From the NCBI GenBank assembly GCA_002432565.1, contig DJFP01000195.1:1-20561 (forward strand): a stretch of 20,561 bases of DNA, read 5' to 3'. Of the stretch, positions 13,981-20,538 are shown piece after piece; within the stretch, counting starts at the first letter, position 1; each line of letters opens with the position of its first letter. This DNA comes from Flavobacteriales bacterium UBA5869 (GTDB taxonomy: Bacteria > Bacteroidota > Bacteroidia > Flavobacteriales_D > Crocinitomicaceae). The notes beneath the pieces were generated by a model. That model was not told the origin of the DNA, did not search any database, and saw only the letters and a list, made by a program, of their open reading frames with translations. The position numbers and the translations under genes are program-made.

Positions 13981-14009
13981 AACCCGTCCGGAAATGGGCG
14001 GGTTTTTTT
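13981..14009 (+). terminator. Rho-independent terminator after the capsid gene
   Basis: AACCCGTCC (13981-13989) pairs with GGGCGGGTT (13996-14004, one G-T pair) around GGAAAT, followed by T bases to 14009. The next gene starts 14 bp later with no room for a new promoter. The downstream genes therefore probably depend on partial readthrough. Confidence 0.88.
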
Positions 14010-14022
14010 AAACCAAAACATT

Positions 14023-14319
14023 ATGAACATAGGACTTTTAGGCGGTAGTAGTGGTGAAATTGGTGGCACAAGTCAGAAAACGACTAAGATTAATTCAAGC
14101 TTCATTGGTAATGCTATAGACGCAATCCCGCAACTCACAGCACAATTCAACACGAAGTATCAAAACAATCAGCTCCAAATTGCTGAAGCCAACGCCCGAG
14201 CCGCTGAGGCTGCCGCCGCAGGTGCCAATGCACCCTCTACTTCAAATACAATCATCTGGGTGGTCGTAATTATTGCGGTCCTCATTATTGCTTACATGCT
14301 CATGCAGCGAAAATCTTAA
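14023..14319 (+). CDS. Single-span membrane protein, probable virion component
   Basis: This 98-residue protein has a glycine/serine-rich N-terminus ('MNIGLLGGSSGEIGGTS') and an alanine-rich helical middle ('LQIAEANARAAEAAAAGA'). A C-terminal membrane segment (about 75-93, 'TIIWVVVIIAVLIIAYML') ends in QRKS. The N-out/C-in type tail anchor repeats in the next two genes. Such Gly/Ala-rich one-span proteins are typical of the internal membrane of tailless phages, but no named family is recognised. It overlaps the reading of nothing else and lies 3 bp before the next gene. Confidence 0.65.
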   Translation: MNIGLLGGSSGEIGGTSQKTTKINSSFIGNAIDAIPQLTAQFNTKYQNNQLQIAEANARAAEAAAAGANAPSTSNTIIWVVVIIAVLIIAYMLMQRKS

Positions 14320-14322
14320 AAA

Positions 14323-14871
14323 ATGGCAACAACCGCAGAACTTACAGAAACACTTGCTAAAAAACAGGCAGAACGTACCAGAATTAATGATCAGATTGTT
14401 GCTCTTCAGCAATCGGCAGCTGCCTGGGATGCTGATGCCGCAGACGACAAAATTCGCTCAGGAAAAAAAGACAAGCAAGCAGATCTGGCAGACCAGGAAC
14501 GGAAACGCCAAACTGCAATTAATTATCGGTCTCAGGCAAGTGCTTTAAAGGATCAGATAACCCAGATTGATGCAGATATGAAAGCTATCCGCGCAACATT
14601 GCAAGCCAAAGATGAACAGGGTAAAATTCTAGCAGAAAAAGGTATTTCCCAAACTGCTAAGGAAATTGAAGCCAACGCCACAGCAGACGCTATCAAAACC
14701 AGTTCAACTATAACTGCACAAGCGCAGGCTAAGGCACTTGAAACTCAGTCCGCGGCAGATGCTCAGGCGCAAAAAACAAAACAGTACGTTGTCTACGGAA
14801 TTTTGATAGTTCTGTTTATTGCGTTTGTACTGTTTTTATTGAACAGAATTAAGAAACTCAAAAAATCATAG
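14323..14871 (+). CDS. Coiled-coil protein with C-terminal membrane anchor
   Basis: This 182-residue protein is almost wholly helical. A charged, Ala/Gln/Lys/Asp-rich coiled coil covers about 1-150, including repeated 'KKDKQADLADQERKRQ' and 'QAQAKALETQSAADAQAQ' patterns. A membrane span follows at about 153-174 ('YVVYGILIVLFIAFVLFLLN') with a basic tail KKLKKS. It resembles spike-stalk, DNA-delivery or tape-like helical proteins of membrane-containing phages in outline only. It lies tightly between two other tail-anchored genes. Confidence 0.62.
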   Translation: MATTAELTETLAKKQAERTRINDQIVALQQSAAAWDADAADDKIRSGKKDKQADLADQERKRQTAINYRSQASALKDQITQIDADMKAIRATLQAKDEQGKILAEKGISQTAKEIEANATADAIKTSSTITAQAQAKALETQSAADAQAQKTKQYVVYGILIVLFIAFVLFLLNRIKKLKKS

Positions 14872-14875
14872 TACG

Positions 14876-15205
14876 ATGCCAACTCCAAAAGAACAAGCTA
14901 TTATGGCTCTGGAACAATCAATGCTGAAATCTGGCACAGTTCCAACTATTCCGACATCATCCCCGGATCAGGACCAAATCCCGGAGAAAACGATTATTGA
15001 AAAGAGCGGCACAGATAGCAAAACATACGACAATAGTAACAGCTATTCCGTAAATCTTATTTTGCCTGGCAAGCCAGATCCAAATGCACCTTCCAGAGCT
15101 TTGACTGATGAAGAAAAGAAAAAGCGAATGAATTATATCCTGGGTGGACTTTTGTTAGCGATAATCATAGTAATCATTGCACTTTCAATGCGCGGAAAAA
15201 AATAG
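14876..15205 (+). CDS. Small protein with C-terminal membrane anchor
   Basis: This 109-residue protein has a polar, proline-rich body containing 'NSYSVNLILPGKPDPNAPSR'. It ends in a membrane span at about 86-105 ('YILGGLLLAIIIVIIALSM') and a RGKK tail. It is the third successive gene with this tail-anchored layout, 4 bp after its neighbour. A virion membrane role is inferred from context. Confidence 0.6.
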   Translation: MPTPKEQAIMALEQSMLKSGTVPTIPTSSPDQDQIPEKTIIEKSGTDSKTYDNSNSYSVNLILPGKPDPNAPSRALTDEEKKKRMNYILGGLLLAIIIVIIALSMRGKK

Positions 15206-15209
15206 AGTC

Positions 15210-15320
15210 ATGGATATAGCACTAGATACGCAAATCGACCAAAACTCCATCATCACGCTTGCACTTGCATTAATGCTTGCGGGCGTTGTAATTGTTTTGG
15301 CCGCAAAATTAGCTAGGTAA
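15210..15320 (+). CDS. Small membrane protein (36 aa)
   Basis: This 36-residue frame starts at ATG 15210, 4 bp after the preceding gene, and its stop shares a base with the next start (TAATG). One membrane segment covers about 14-32 ('IITLALALMLAGVVIVLAA') with a KLAR end. Tight spacing at both ends and the hydrophobic helix support a real gene despite its size. The layout recalls small coat or membrane peptides of tailless phages. Confidence 0.6.
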   Translation: MDIALDTQIDQNSIITLALALMLAGVVIVLAAKLAR

Positions 15321-15799
15321 TGAAAACGAAAAATTTCCTTGCAAATTTCTGGTTCAAGATGTCGCCTATTGAGCGACTAATTTTCCTTATTGTGGTAGCA
15401 ATTTTGGCGTACTTGACGTATAGATACGTTAAATCCCGCCTGCAAACTGCTTCACACGCCGCCGAACAAAAGGGAGAAATTGACGCCTTAAAGGCAGCCG
15501 GCCAAAAAGCAAACTACACGGATGCACAGTACAAGGCAATGGCCAACGATTTGCAAGAAGCAATGGACGGTCCCGGAACCGAAGACGACGTTGTTTTTGA
15601 TACTTTCAAAAAGTTAAAGTCCGATCTGGACTTTATTAAGCTGGAGAGCGCTTTTGGCGTTCGTGAAGCAAAAGACAATCTTTTCGGTTATCTGGATGAC
15701 GAAGACCTGCGTGGATGGATCAAAGGCGACCTGAATGCAAGTGAAATAGCTCGGTTAAACAACCAGTTGAAAGTACAAAACCTGACAAAGCGCTTTTAA
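15320..15799 (+). CDS. Membrane-anchored annexin-like protein
   Basis: This 159-residue protein has an N-terminal membrane span (about 17-36) and a soluble helical domain. Residues about 70-159 resemble an annexin repeat as found in short Bacteroidota proteins. It reads 'AMDGPGTEDD' (81-90), then 'FDTFKKLKSDLDFIKLESAFG', then 'YLDDEDLRGWI', and a final 'EIARLNNQLKVQNLTKRF'. The GxGT loop (84-87) is followed by exactly 38 residues and then D126, the spacing of the type II calcium site in annexins (GxGT-38-D/E). It could bind calcium and phospholipid head groups. The role in a membrane-containing virion is inference. Its start overlaps the preceding stop (TAATG), and so does the next gene's. 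Confidence 0.62.
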   Translation: MKTKNFLANFWFKMSPIERLIFLIVVAILAYLTYRYVKSRLQTASHAAEQKGEIDALKAAGQKANYTDAQYKAMANDLQEAMDGPGTEDDVVFDTFKKLKSDLDFIKLESAFGVREAKDNLFGYLDDEDLRGWIKGDLNASEIARLNNQLKVQNLTKRF

Positions 15800-16017
15800 T
15801 GCAAGACATCATTATTTCGCTCATTTCTTCAGGTGGTGTTGCTTCTTTCTTTACCTGGTTACTCACTCGCAGAAGAGTTGGAAAAAAAGGTGAATTAGAC
15901 AACGTGGAACAAGCTATTAAGATCTGGCGGCAAATTGCCCAGGATCTACAGTCAGAAATTGACAACCTGAAAAAGGAAGTACAACAATTAACAGCAGAAT
16001 TAAAAAAACACCAATGA
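15799..16017 (+). CDS. Holin-like small membrane protein
   Basis: This 72-residue protein has one N-terminal membrane helix (about 3-22, 'DIIISLISSGGVASFFTWLL'), a TRRRVGKKG basic turn, and a coiled-coil C-terminus ('LQSEIDNLKKEVQQLTAEL'). Proteins of this size and layout sit beside lysis genes in many Bacteroidota phages and are often annotated as holin or cell-wall anchor. It directly precedes a muramidase and overlaps it by 4 bp, which favours a lysis role. Confidence 0.5.
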   Translation: MQDIIISLISSGGVASFFTWLLTRRRVGKKGELDNVEQAIKIWRQIAQDLQSEIDNLKKEVQQLTAELKKHQ

Positions 16018-16688
16018 AACAACCGGTTATCAAAGCTTTACTCATCATTGCTATTGTGACCGTGCTCATAGTTTTTATTGCAAATCAAATCATTCACAAA
16101 GTGGCACAAAACATTCTTTTATCGAAACTAGCAGTCTTCATCAAGAAATGGGAAGGCGATTTGAGCAGAGACCCGGACGACAATGCTTCATCCGATCCGG
16201 CTCCCTGGACCTATAAAGGTCAAACCGGTTGGCACACCAAAAAAGGCATTACCTACAAAACATTCAAGGCGAATGCAGCTCGTTTGGGTTACGCGCCTAC
16301 AGCAGACAACTTCTTCAACATGCCGGACTCGATTTTCTTATCGATCCTAAAGAATGTCTATGCTGCAGGTTTCCCTTTGGATAAGATCGACCACTTGCCT
16401 CGCATCCAGGCTGTCATTATCACCTGGGCTTGGGGTTCTGGTTTATCAGGTGCGGAAAGGTACCTGGCAAACTTTCAGCGGGATGAAATGGGAATTAAAG
16501 ATTCCAACATCACGAAGACTGAGATTGTAGAAAACTTCCGTTCCAGGATCACTCCGTTAAACGAGAAAGAATGGTTTGAAAAGCTTTCAGCTCGCAGAAT
16601 CGCAGATTTTAAGAAAATGTCTGATTGGCCTAAGTATGGCACCGGCTGGACTAACCGCCAAAACGACTTCAAAAAAACCTTCGCATGA
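16014..16688 (+). CDS. GH108-like N-acetylmuramidase with N-terminal membrane anchor
   Basis: This 224-residue protein probably cuts the glycan chain of peptidoglycan. An N-terminal membrane span (about 8-25) could be a signal-anchor-release signal. The catalytic region begins 'FIKKWEGDLSRDPDD', where E47 in 'WEG' fits the GH108 catalytic glutamate, followed by 'HTKKGITYKTF'. The C-terminal part contains 'FEKLSARRIADFKKM' and 'WTNRQNDFKKTF', like the peptidoglycan-binding half (PG_binding_3 type) normally fused to GH108. It lies between a holin-like gene and a PG-binding gene with 4-bp overlaps. It may serve in lysis or as a virion entry enzyme. Confidence 0.75.
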   Translation: MKQPVIKALLIIAIVTVLIVFIANQIIHKVAQNILLSKLAVFIKKWEGDLSRDPDDNASSDPAPWTYKGQTGWHTKKGITYKTFKANAARLGYAPTADNFFNMPDSIFLSILKNVYAAGFPLDKIDHLPRIQAVIITWAWGSGLSGAERYLANFQRDEMGIKDSNITKTEIVENFRSRITPLNEKEWFEKLSARRIADFKKMSDWPKYGTGWTNRQNDFKKTFA

Positions 16689-17203
16689 AAAAGAAGAAAA
16701 CCAACACAAAATTCATTCTGCTAATGCTTGTTTTGGCAGTGTTAATCATTTATTTGATTCATCGCACAAAAGGAAGCAAAGCTTCCGATGCGGAAATTGA
16801 AAAACAGATCTCAAATCCGGGTACTGGATCAAACTCAACAGCTTCACCGTCTTCAAAGAAAAGCACGAAAACACAATTGGGCAATGATTATACCTTGAAG
16901 TCCGGAACATGGGGCCGTGAGGTGAGTTGGGTACAGTACTATTACAACAAAATGGTTGCTGATCCCAAAAAACTGACCAGGCTGGTTCAAGATGGAAAGT
17001 ATGGGCCAAAAACCGAGGCCGCTGTAAAATCCATACTGGGAAAAACCACGACTTCCTGGACGGAATGGAAACGCACTTTAGATGCTAAAGCAATAAATCC
17101 GGTAGGCATGCAGGTTGTTTCGAGCGCCGGCATTGTAACTCCACTTTTCCCTGCTGAAAGCACCAAGGTTGTGAATCCTTACGCAATTAAACCGGCTCTG
17201 TGA
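16685..17203 (+). CDS. Membrane-anchored peptidoglycan-binding protein
   Basis: This 172-residue protein begins MKKKKTNTK with a membrane span at about 9-26. A Ser/Thr/Asn-rich linker (about 30-68) leads to a peptidoglycan-binding domain (about 70-118): 'LKSGTWGREVSWVQYYYNKM' and 'QDGKYGPKTEAAVKSILG'. These correspond to the GxxGxxVxxLQ and (D)GxFGxxTxxAV motifs of PG_binding_1. No catalytic domain is visible in the remaining 50 residues. It probably positions the neighbouring hydrolases, or the virion, on the cell wall. Coupled by overlap to the genes on both sides. Confidence 0.72.
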   Translation: MKKKKTNTKFILLMLVLAVLIIYLIHRTKGSKASDAEIEKQISNPGTGSNSTASPSSKKSTKTQLGNDYTLKSGTWGREVSWVQYYYNKMVADPKKLTRLVQDGKYGPKTEAAVKSILGKTTTSWTEWKRTLDAKAINPVGMQVVSSAGIVTPLFPAESTKVVNPYAIKPAL

Positions 17204-17313
17204 AACCCTGGGTATACATATTAATTGGCTTTGTGCTTGCCTACATTCTCGGAATGATCATAGCCGGTGCAATGAAACAAGGCTGGAACGCCGCTCAAAC
17301 AGAGGGCAATTAG
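17200..17313 (+). CDS. Small membrane protein (37 aa, GTG start)
   Basis: A 37-residue frame starts at GTG 17200, overlapping the preceding TGA stop. It has one membrane helix (about 4-23, 'WVYILIGFVLAYILGMIIAG') with a short amphipathic tail 'KQGWNAAQTEGN'. The start-stop overlap and hydrophobic helix support it. No family is recognised. Confidence 0.55.
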   Translation: MKPWVYILIGFVLAYILGMIIAGAMKQGWNAAQTEGN

Positions 17314-17335
17314 TAAACAATAACAAAGTAAAATT

Positions 17336-17461
17336 ATGGCAACAAAGAAGCGCGCAAAACGCAAAAGCACTGCTAAAGAAGGTGTAAAATCAAACGGACG
17401 TTTGAAAAAAGGATTCCGCTATGCAAAAGGCGGACGAGTTGTAAAAGCAAAGAAAAAGTAA
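17336..17461 (+). CDS. Lys/Arg-rich basic protein (41 aa), probable DNA condenser
   Basis: This 41-residue protein begins MATKKRAKRKSTAKEG and ends RVVKAKKK. More than 40 percent of residues are Lys or Arg and only one is acidic. It has no membrane span. It lies inside the virion/lysis block, between two small membrane genes, and its stop shares a base with the next start (TAATG). Small basic proteins of this kind neutralise packaged DNA in some viruses (adenovirus core peptides are an example), which is the most likely role. Binding to RNA or the membrane is an alternative. Confidence 0.6.
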   Translation: MATKKRAKRKSTAKEGVKSNGRLKKGFRYAKGGRVVKAKKK

Positions 17462-17583
17462 TGCACTTTAACCTGGCTAAATACAGCATGAAACAACTGG
17501 TAATAATCGCGGTCATCCTGGCTGCGATTATTCTCATTTACCAATACCGTTATGTAATCTGGGCAAAAATTGAAGGTAAATAA
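17461..17583 (+). CDS. Small membrane protein (40 aa)
   Basis: A 40-residue frame starts at ATG 17461 by TAATG overlap and ends inside the start of the M23 gene. One membrane helix covers about 11-27 ('KQLVIIAVILAAIILIYQY'), followed by 'RYVIWAKIEGK'. An internal ATG at residue 10 is an alternative start. It is one of a run of mini membrane proteins here. Confidence 0.55.
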   Translation: MHFNLAKYSMKQLVIIAVILAAIILIYQYRYVIWAKIEGK

Positions 17584-18052
17584 GAACATACAGAACGCGG
17601 CAATAATACTGGTCATTGCAATAATTATTGTGCTGGTCTCACGATTCGTTCTGAACCGTTATATTCTTTCCTTTTCCTGGCCGGCAGACGGCCCGGTAAC
17701 ATCTCCATTCGGTAAGAGAGATGCTCCCAAAGAAGGTGCTTCTACAGATCACAAAGGAATTGATATCGGGATTAAAACCGGCACAAAGGTAAAGGCTCCG
17801 GCAGACGGAACCGTAACTAGTGTTTATTCCAATTCGGCAGGCGGAAACCAGGTAATCATAAAGCACTCTAACGGATTTCAAACCGGCTACGCACACCTAA
17901 GCAAATCAATTGTAAAAAAGGGAGACAAAGTTAAAAGAGGTCAGGTAATTGCCTACTCTGGTAATACAGGGAACTCCACAGCGCCACATTTGCATTTCTC
18001 TATGCGGGATCCCAAAAACAACTATGTGGACCCGCAGAAATACCTTTCGTAA
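17570..18052 (+). CDS. Membrane-anchored M23-family metalloendopeptidase
   Basis: This 160-residue protein likely cuts peptide cross-bridges in peptidoglycan with a zinc ion. A membrane span at about 8-28 leads directly to the peptidase domain. The domain holds 'PVTSPFGKR' (42-50), the zinc ligands H61 and D65 in 'HKGIDIG', catalytic H109 in 'YAHLS', and H140-L-H142 in 'PHLHF'. All active-site residues of the lysostaphin/LytM family are present. The start is a TTG at 17570 overlapping the preceding gene by 14 bp; no ATG lies ahead of the membrane segment. Together with the muramidase it provides both cleavage types. It may act during virion entry or lysis. Confidence 0.8.
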   Translation: MKVNKNIQNAAIILVIAIIIVLVSRFVLNRYILSFSWPADGPVTSPFGKRDAPKEGASTDHKGIDIGIKTGTKVKAPADGTVTSVYSNSAGGNQVIIKHSNGFQTGYAHLSKSIVKKGDKVKRGQVIAYSGNTGNSTAPHLHFSMRDPKNNYVDPQKYLS

Positions 18053-18055
18053 AAC

Positions 18056-18211
18056 ATTTATCTTAAAATTATAGCTAAGAATATTATTATCATCTGTTTA
18101 CTAGTATTACTAGTGGTTATTGCAATTCAAACATACAAATTGGCAATGAAGCTTGAAAACTATAAAGCTTTAGATGAGAACGGTCAGTTCATCTACCCTC
18201 AGTTTGGTTAA
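18056..18211 (+). CDS. Possible small membrane protein in frame after the M23 stop, non-ATG start
   Basis: After the TAA of the M23 gene the same frame continues for 52 codons with a clear membrane helix ('NIIIICLLVLLVVIAIQTY') and a polar tail ending YPQFG. No ATG, GTG or TTG precedes the helix. Initiation would need the ATT at 18056 (or another near-cognate codon), or readthrough of the TAA. The coding look and tight context support a real product, but its start is not settled. Confidence 0.4.
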   Translation: MYLKIIAKNIIIICLLVLLVVIAIQTYKLAMKLENYKALDENGQFIYPQFG

Positions 18212-18226
18212 TCTTAATTAAAAAAC

Positions 18227-19042
18227 ATGGTTACTCTTACAGCAATTTCTGGAAAAATTAAAATATCTATCGAAAACAGTCATTTAACACCTCCATTCTC
18301 CGCTAAATCATTCGGAGACATGGTTACTATTTGGGAACTATCTCCGGAACCCGGAAAAATAACCAAGAGTTTTTCTGAGTTCCAGAAAAGCGACGAAAGC
18401 ACCTTTGCTTCTGCCGAGGAAGTGATTGACTACCTTACGCCCTATATGGGTTTTAATTCGGCCTCGGGAGGAAGCGGGGCCGCACGTTCAACGGCAAGAC
18501 TTATGAAAAGCGGGCAAGTGCAAACCTATATTTCAGGTGATGACGGCGACAATCAATCCGGTCGGGGGGTGGATTTTTTTACATTGGTGGAAAACAATCC
18601 GTTTGGAAACACAGCTCGATTTACAGATACTAACGGTGGCAGTTTATATTCCAATGACATTGTAATAGATTGGTCAACTTATGACGGTGAGGTTGTTTTG
18701 GGATATTACAAGGGCGATGTTAACACTGATCGGACATTTGACGAGGCAATCGATTGGGCGAGTTTATTGGTTGCTGACGGGTTTTCTAGCTGGCACTTAA
18801 TGAACATAAAAGAAGCGTTGAATATTGCTTATTACGGCATGGTTGGTTATGAAGTATTAAAATATGACCCGTTTTATTTGACTGGATATAATTTTTACTG
18901 GACATCAACAGCAACCGTTTATTCAGGAACTAGTGGTTATGTATTTGGCAATGCTGCCGGTGACATTGGCGCATATTCAAAATCCAATCCATACAATACG
19001 ATTGCGTGCAGATTTTTCACATTAAATGAACTAGGATTATGA
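18227..19042 (+). CDS. DUF1566/Lcl-type protein, possible receptor-binding spike
   Basis: This 271-residue protein has no signal peptide. The N-terminal 90 residues look like a phage-structural region ending in a Gly/Ser/Ala-rich linker ('NSASGGSGAARST'). The C-terminal part (about 120-271) follows the DUF1566/Lcl pattern. It shows 'TDRTFDEAIDWASLLVADGF', 'SWHLMNIKEALN' (WRLPNxxEL equivalent), 'YWTST' and a final 'NTIACRFF' (RCVR equivalent). Such domains have a C-type-lectin-like fold and can bind cell-surface ligands. As the largest late gene after the lysis block it is the best candidate for host attachment (inference). Codons are more AT-rich in the second half. No reverse transcriptase or template repeat is seen. 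Confidence 0.6.
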   Translation: MVTLTAISGKIKISIENSHLTPPFSAKSFGDMVTIWELSPEPGKITKSFSEFQKSDESTFASAEEVIDYLTPYMGFNSASGGSGAARSTARLMKSGQVQTYISGDDGDNQSGRGVDFFTLVENNPFGNTARFTDTNGGSLYSNDIVIDWSTYDGEVVLGYYKGDVNTDRTFDEAIDWASLLVADGFSSWHLMNIKEALNIAYYGMVGYEVLKYDPFYLTGYNFYWTSTATVYSGTSGYVFGNAAGDIGAYSKSNPYNTIACRFFTLNELGL

Positions 19043-19272
19043 TTTATAATTTTCCATTACATAAGGTAATGATTGTTGATCCGGTTATTACGATTCAAAG
19101 AGTTACCGATGACTTCATTCAAAAAAGCTGTTCTGTGAACGTTTTATTAAGTTCAACCGGTAATCAGTATGTTGTGATTTTACTTGGTTTTAAATACGAA
19201 ACAACCTGGAACGACATTGATATTTCCGATTTTGTACAAAACGAGCTTGTAAAATACCAGGTAACTGAATAA
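19039..19272 (+). CDS. Uncharacterised protein following the spike candidate
   Basis: This 77-residue protein is mostly beta-like ('VMIVDPVITIQRVTDDF', 'SVNVLLSSTGNQYVVILLGFKYETTW') and starts by ATGA overlap with the preceding gene. No membrane span, signal or motif is present. It may assist folding of, or form part of, the candidate spike. It is the last rightward gene and converges with the integrase 15 bp away, without a recognisable terminator between them. Confidence 0.55.
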   Translation: MIYNFPLHKVMIVDPVITIQRVTDDFIQKSCSVNVLLSSTGNQYVVILLGFKYETTWNDIDISDFVQNELVKYQVTE

Positions 19273-19287
19273 ATCCTAACAGTAGTT

Positions 19288-20538
19288 TTAAAGTTCAGGA
19301 ATACCTTCGGTAAACTCATCATTTTCACCCAACCCTAAAGACTTCAAATAAATGTCAGTTTGCTCTATACTGGAGTGTCTGCACTGCAATTGAATGGCTT
19401 TAATGTTTACCCCAGCCTTATACGCTTCAACAACCCCTGTATGCTTCCAAGAATACAGGGTTTTTTCGTTTATGTTTGTCAGGTCCAGGATCTGTTTATA
19501 CTTTTTGTAGTAAGCTGATGAATATGCCTGGTGTTTCCCTGGTTCCAGCTCCGGGGTGAAAAGAAAGTAATCCCTCGGGTATTGTTTCAGGTCCATTTCC
19601 CGGAACATTTCAACTATGCTGGCCGGCATAGTCACAAAAGCACGTTTTTTGTTTTTTGAATTGGTCCCGGAGATGAATATTTTCTTTTGCGCAAGGTCCA
19701 CATCTTTCACTCTTAGGCGCGCCAATTCACTTTCACGGATAAAACAATAGTATAACAGCTGCACGATCCGCCAAACCTTCGGATTTTTCTGCATAATCAA
19801 TTCTTTGAGCTGTTTCTGTTCTTCCTTCGAATATGCTTCATTCTTCCCGGATTCTATAGTTTGCGGTCGATCGCTCCCTAACCAGGGGTTTTCCTTTACT
19901 ATCTTTCGATTAAGTAGCTGGTTCCAGATCAAGCGGAAAACGATGAATTGATTTTCTACGGTATTCGGAGAGATTCCGGACATGCTCAAATGATCAATGT
20001 AGTGCTGGGCAATATCCTTGGTTATTTTCTGCACATCATTTGTAGGTATTCCGGAATTGGCGCAATAAATCTGAAACCTGGCGCAAATACTGGTAAAATT
20101 CAAGTGTGTTTTTCGGTTCTTCTCAATTGGGTATTTCAAGGAAATAATGAAGTCGACAGCTTTTTTCAAAGAATACACTTTCTCTACAGAAGAGACGGAT
20201 TTGTCTATGCTTTCCGGAATACCGATTGCAGCGTAAGGAAGCAGTTTATTTATTTTCTCACAAAGCAGTTTTCCGTGTTTTCTACGGGCGGCATCATTGG
20301 GTAAAGAGGCAAACTCTTTGTATTTCCGTTTCCGAACGAGCTTCCCGGTAACCTGGTTAAATATATAGTACTCAACATACCATCGACCGCCGGGTTCGGT
20401 CGGCTCTACAAGTATGGCTTTTCGATGTTGGTATCGTTTCGGTTGTAGCATTAACGTTGGCGGGATTAGTGTTTCTCCTTGGCGCAAATTATCTCCTAAA
20501 ACGGAAAAAGCGCCGTCAATCAGCGCTTTAAATTCCAT
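19288..20538 (-). CDS. int: Tyrosine recombinase (phage integrase)
   Basis: This 416-residue site-specific recombinase should integrate and excise the element at the flanking repeats. An N-terminal arm-binding region precedes a SAM-like core-binding domain (about 125-215, 'HYIDHLSMSGISPNTVENQFIVFRLIW'). The catalytic domain has R268 in 'CFIRESELARLR', lysine around 296-298 and H388 in 'CRHSS'. Y397 in 'TDIYLKSL' is the nucleophile. Box II reads 'LYSWKHTG', so the usual HxxR arginine is a lysine (K365), as in many Bacteroidota relatives. ATG at 20536-20538 abuts the attachment core; an alternative start is M30 (20449-20451). With the first start the gene has no leader of its own inside the element. 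Confidence 0.92.
   Translation of the reverse strand: MEFKALIDGAFSVLGDNLRQGETLIPPTLMLQPKRYQHRKAILVEPTEPGGRWYVEYYIFNQVTGKLVRKRKYKEFASLPNDAARRKHGKLLCEKINKLLPYAAIGIPESIDKSVSSVEKVYSLKKAVDFIISLKYPIEKNRKTHLNFTSICARFQIYCANSGIPTNDVQKITKDIAQHYIDHLSMSGISPNTVENQFIVFRLIWNQLLNRKIVKENPWLGSDRPQTIESGKNEAYSKEEQKQLKELIMQKNPKVWRIVQLLYYCFIRESELARLRVKDVDLAQKKIFISGTNSKNKKRAFVTMPASIVEMFREMDLKQYPRDYFLFTPELEPGKHQAYSSAYYKKYKQILDLTNINEKTLYSWKHTGVVEAYKAGVNIKAIQLQCRHSSIEQTDIYLKSLGLGENDEFTEGIPEL

Noticed and set aside
18012..18026. Third copy of the 15-mer CCAAAAACAACTATG as a regulatory site
   Set aside because: It lies within the M23 coding sequence and can be explained by ordinary codons (Pro-Lys-Asn-Asn-Tyr). It is mentioned only as part of the repeat finding.
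18540..18585. Runs of six G (18564-18569) and seven T (18574-18580) in the spike candidate, possible phase-variation tract
   Set aside because: The tracts are short and the frame is open through both. There is no evidence of length variation in one sequence.
18600..19040. Possible diversity-generating retroelement target in the Lcl-type C-terminus
   Set aside because: No reverse transcriptase, no template repeat and no adenine-rich variable codon pattern is visible in the window.
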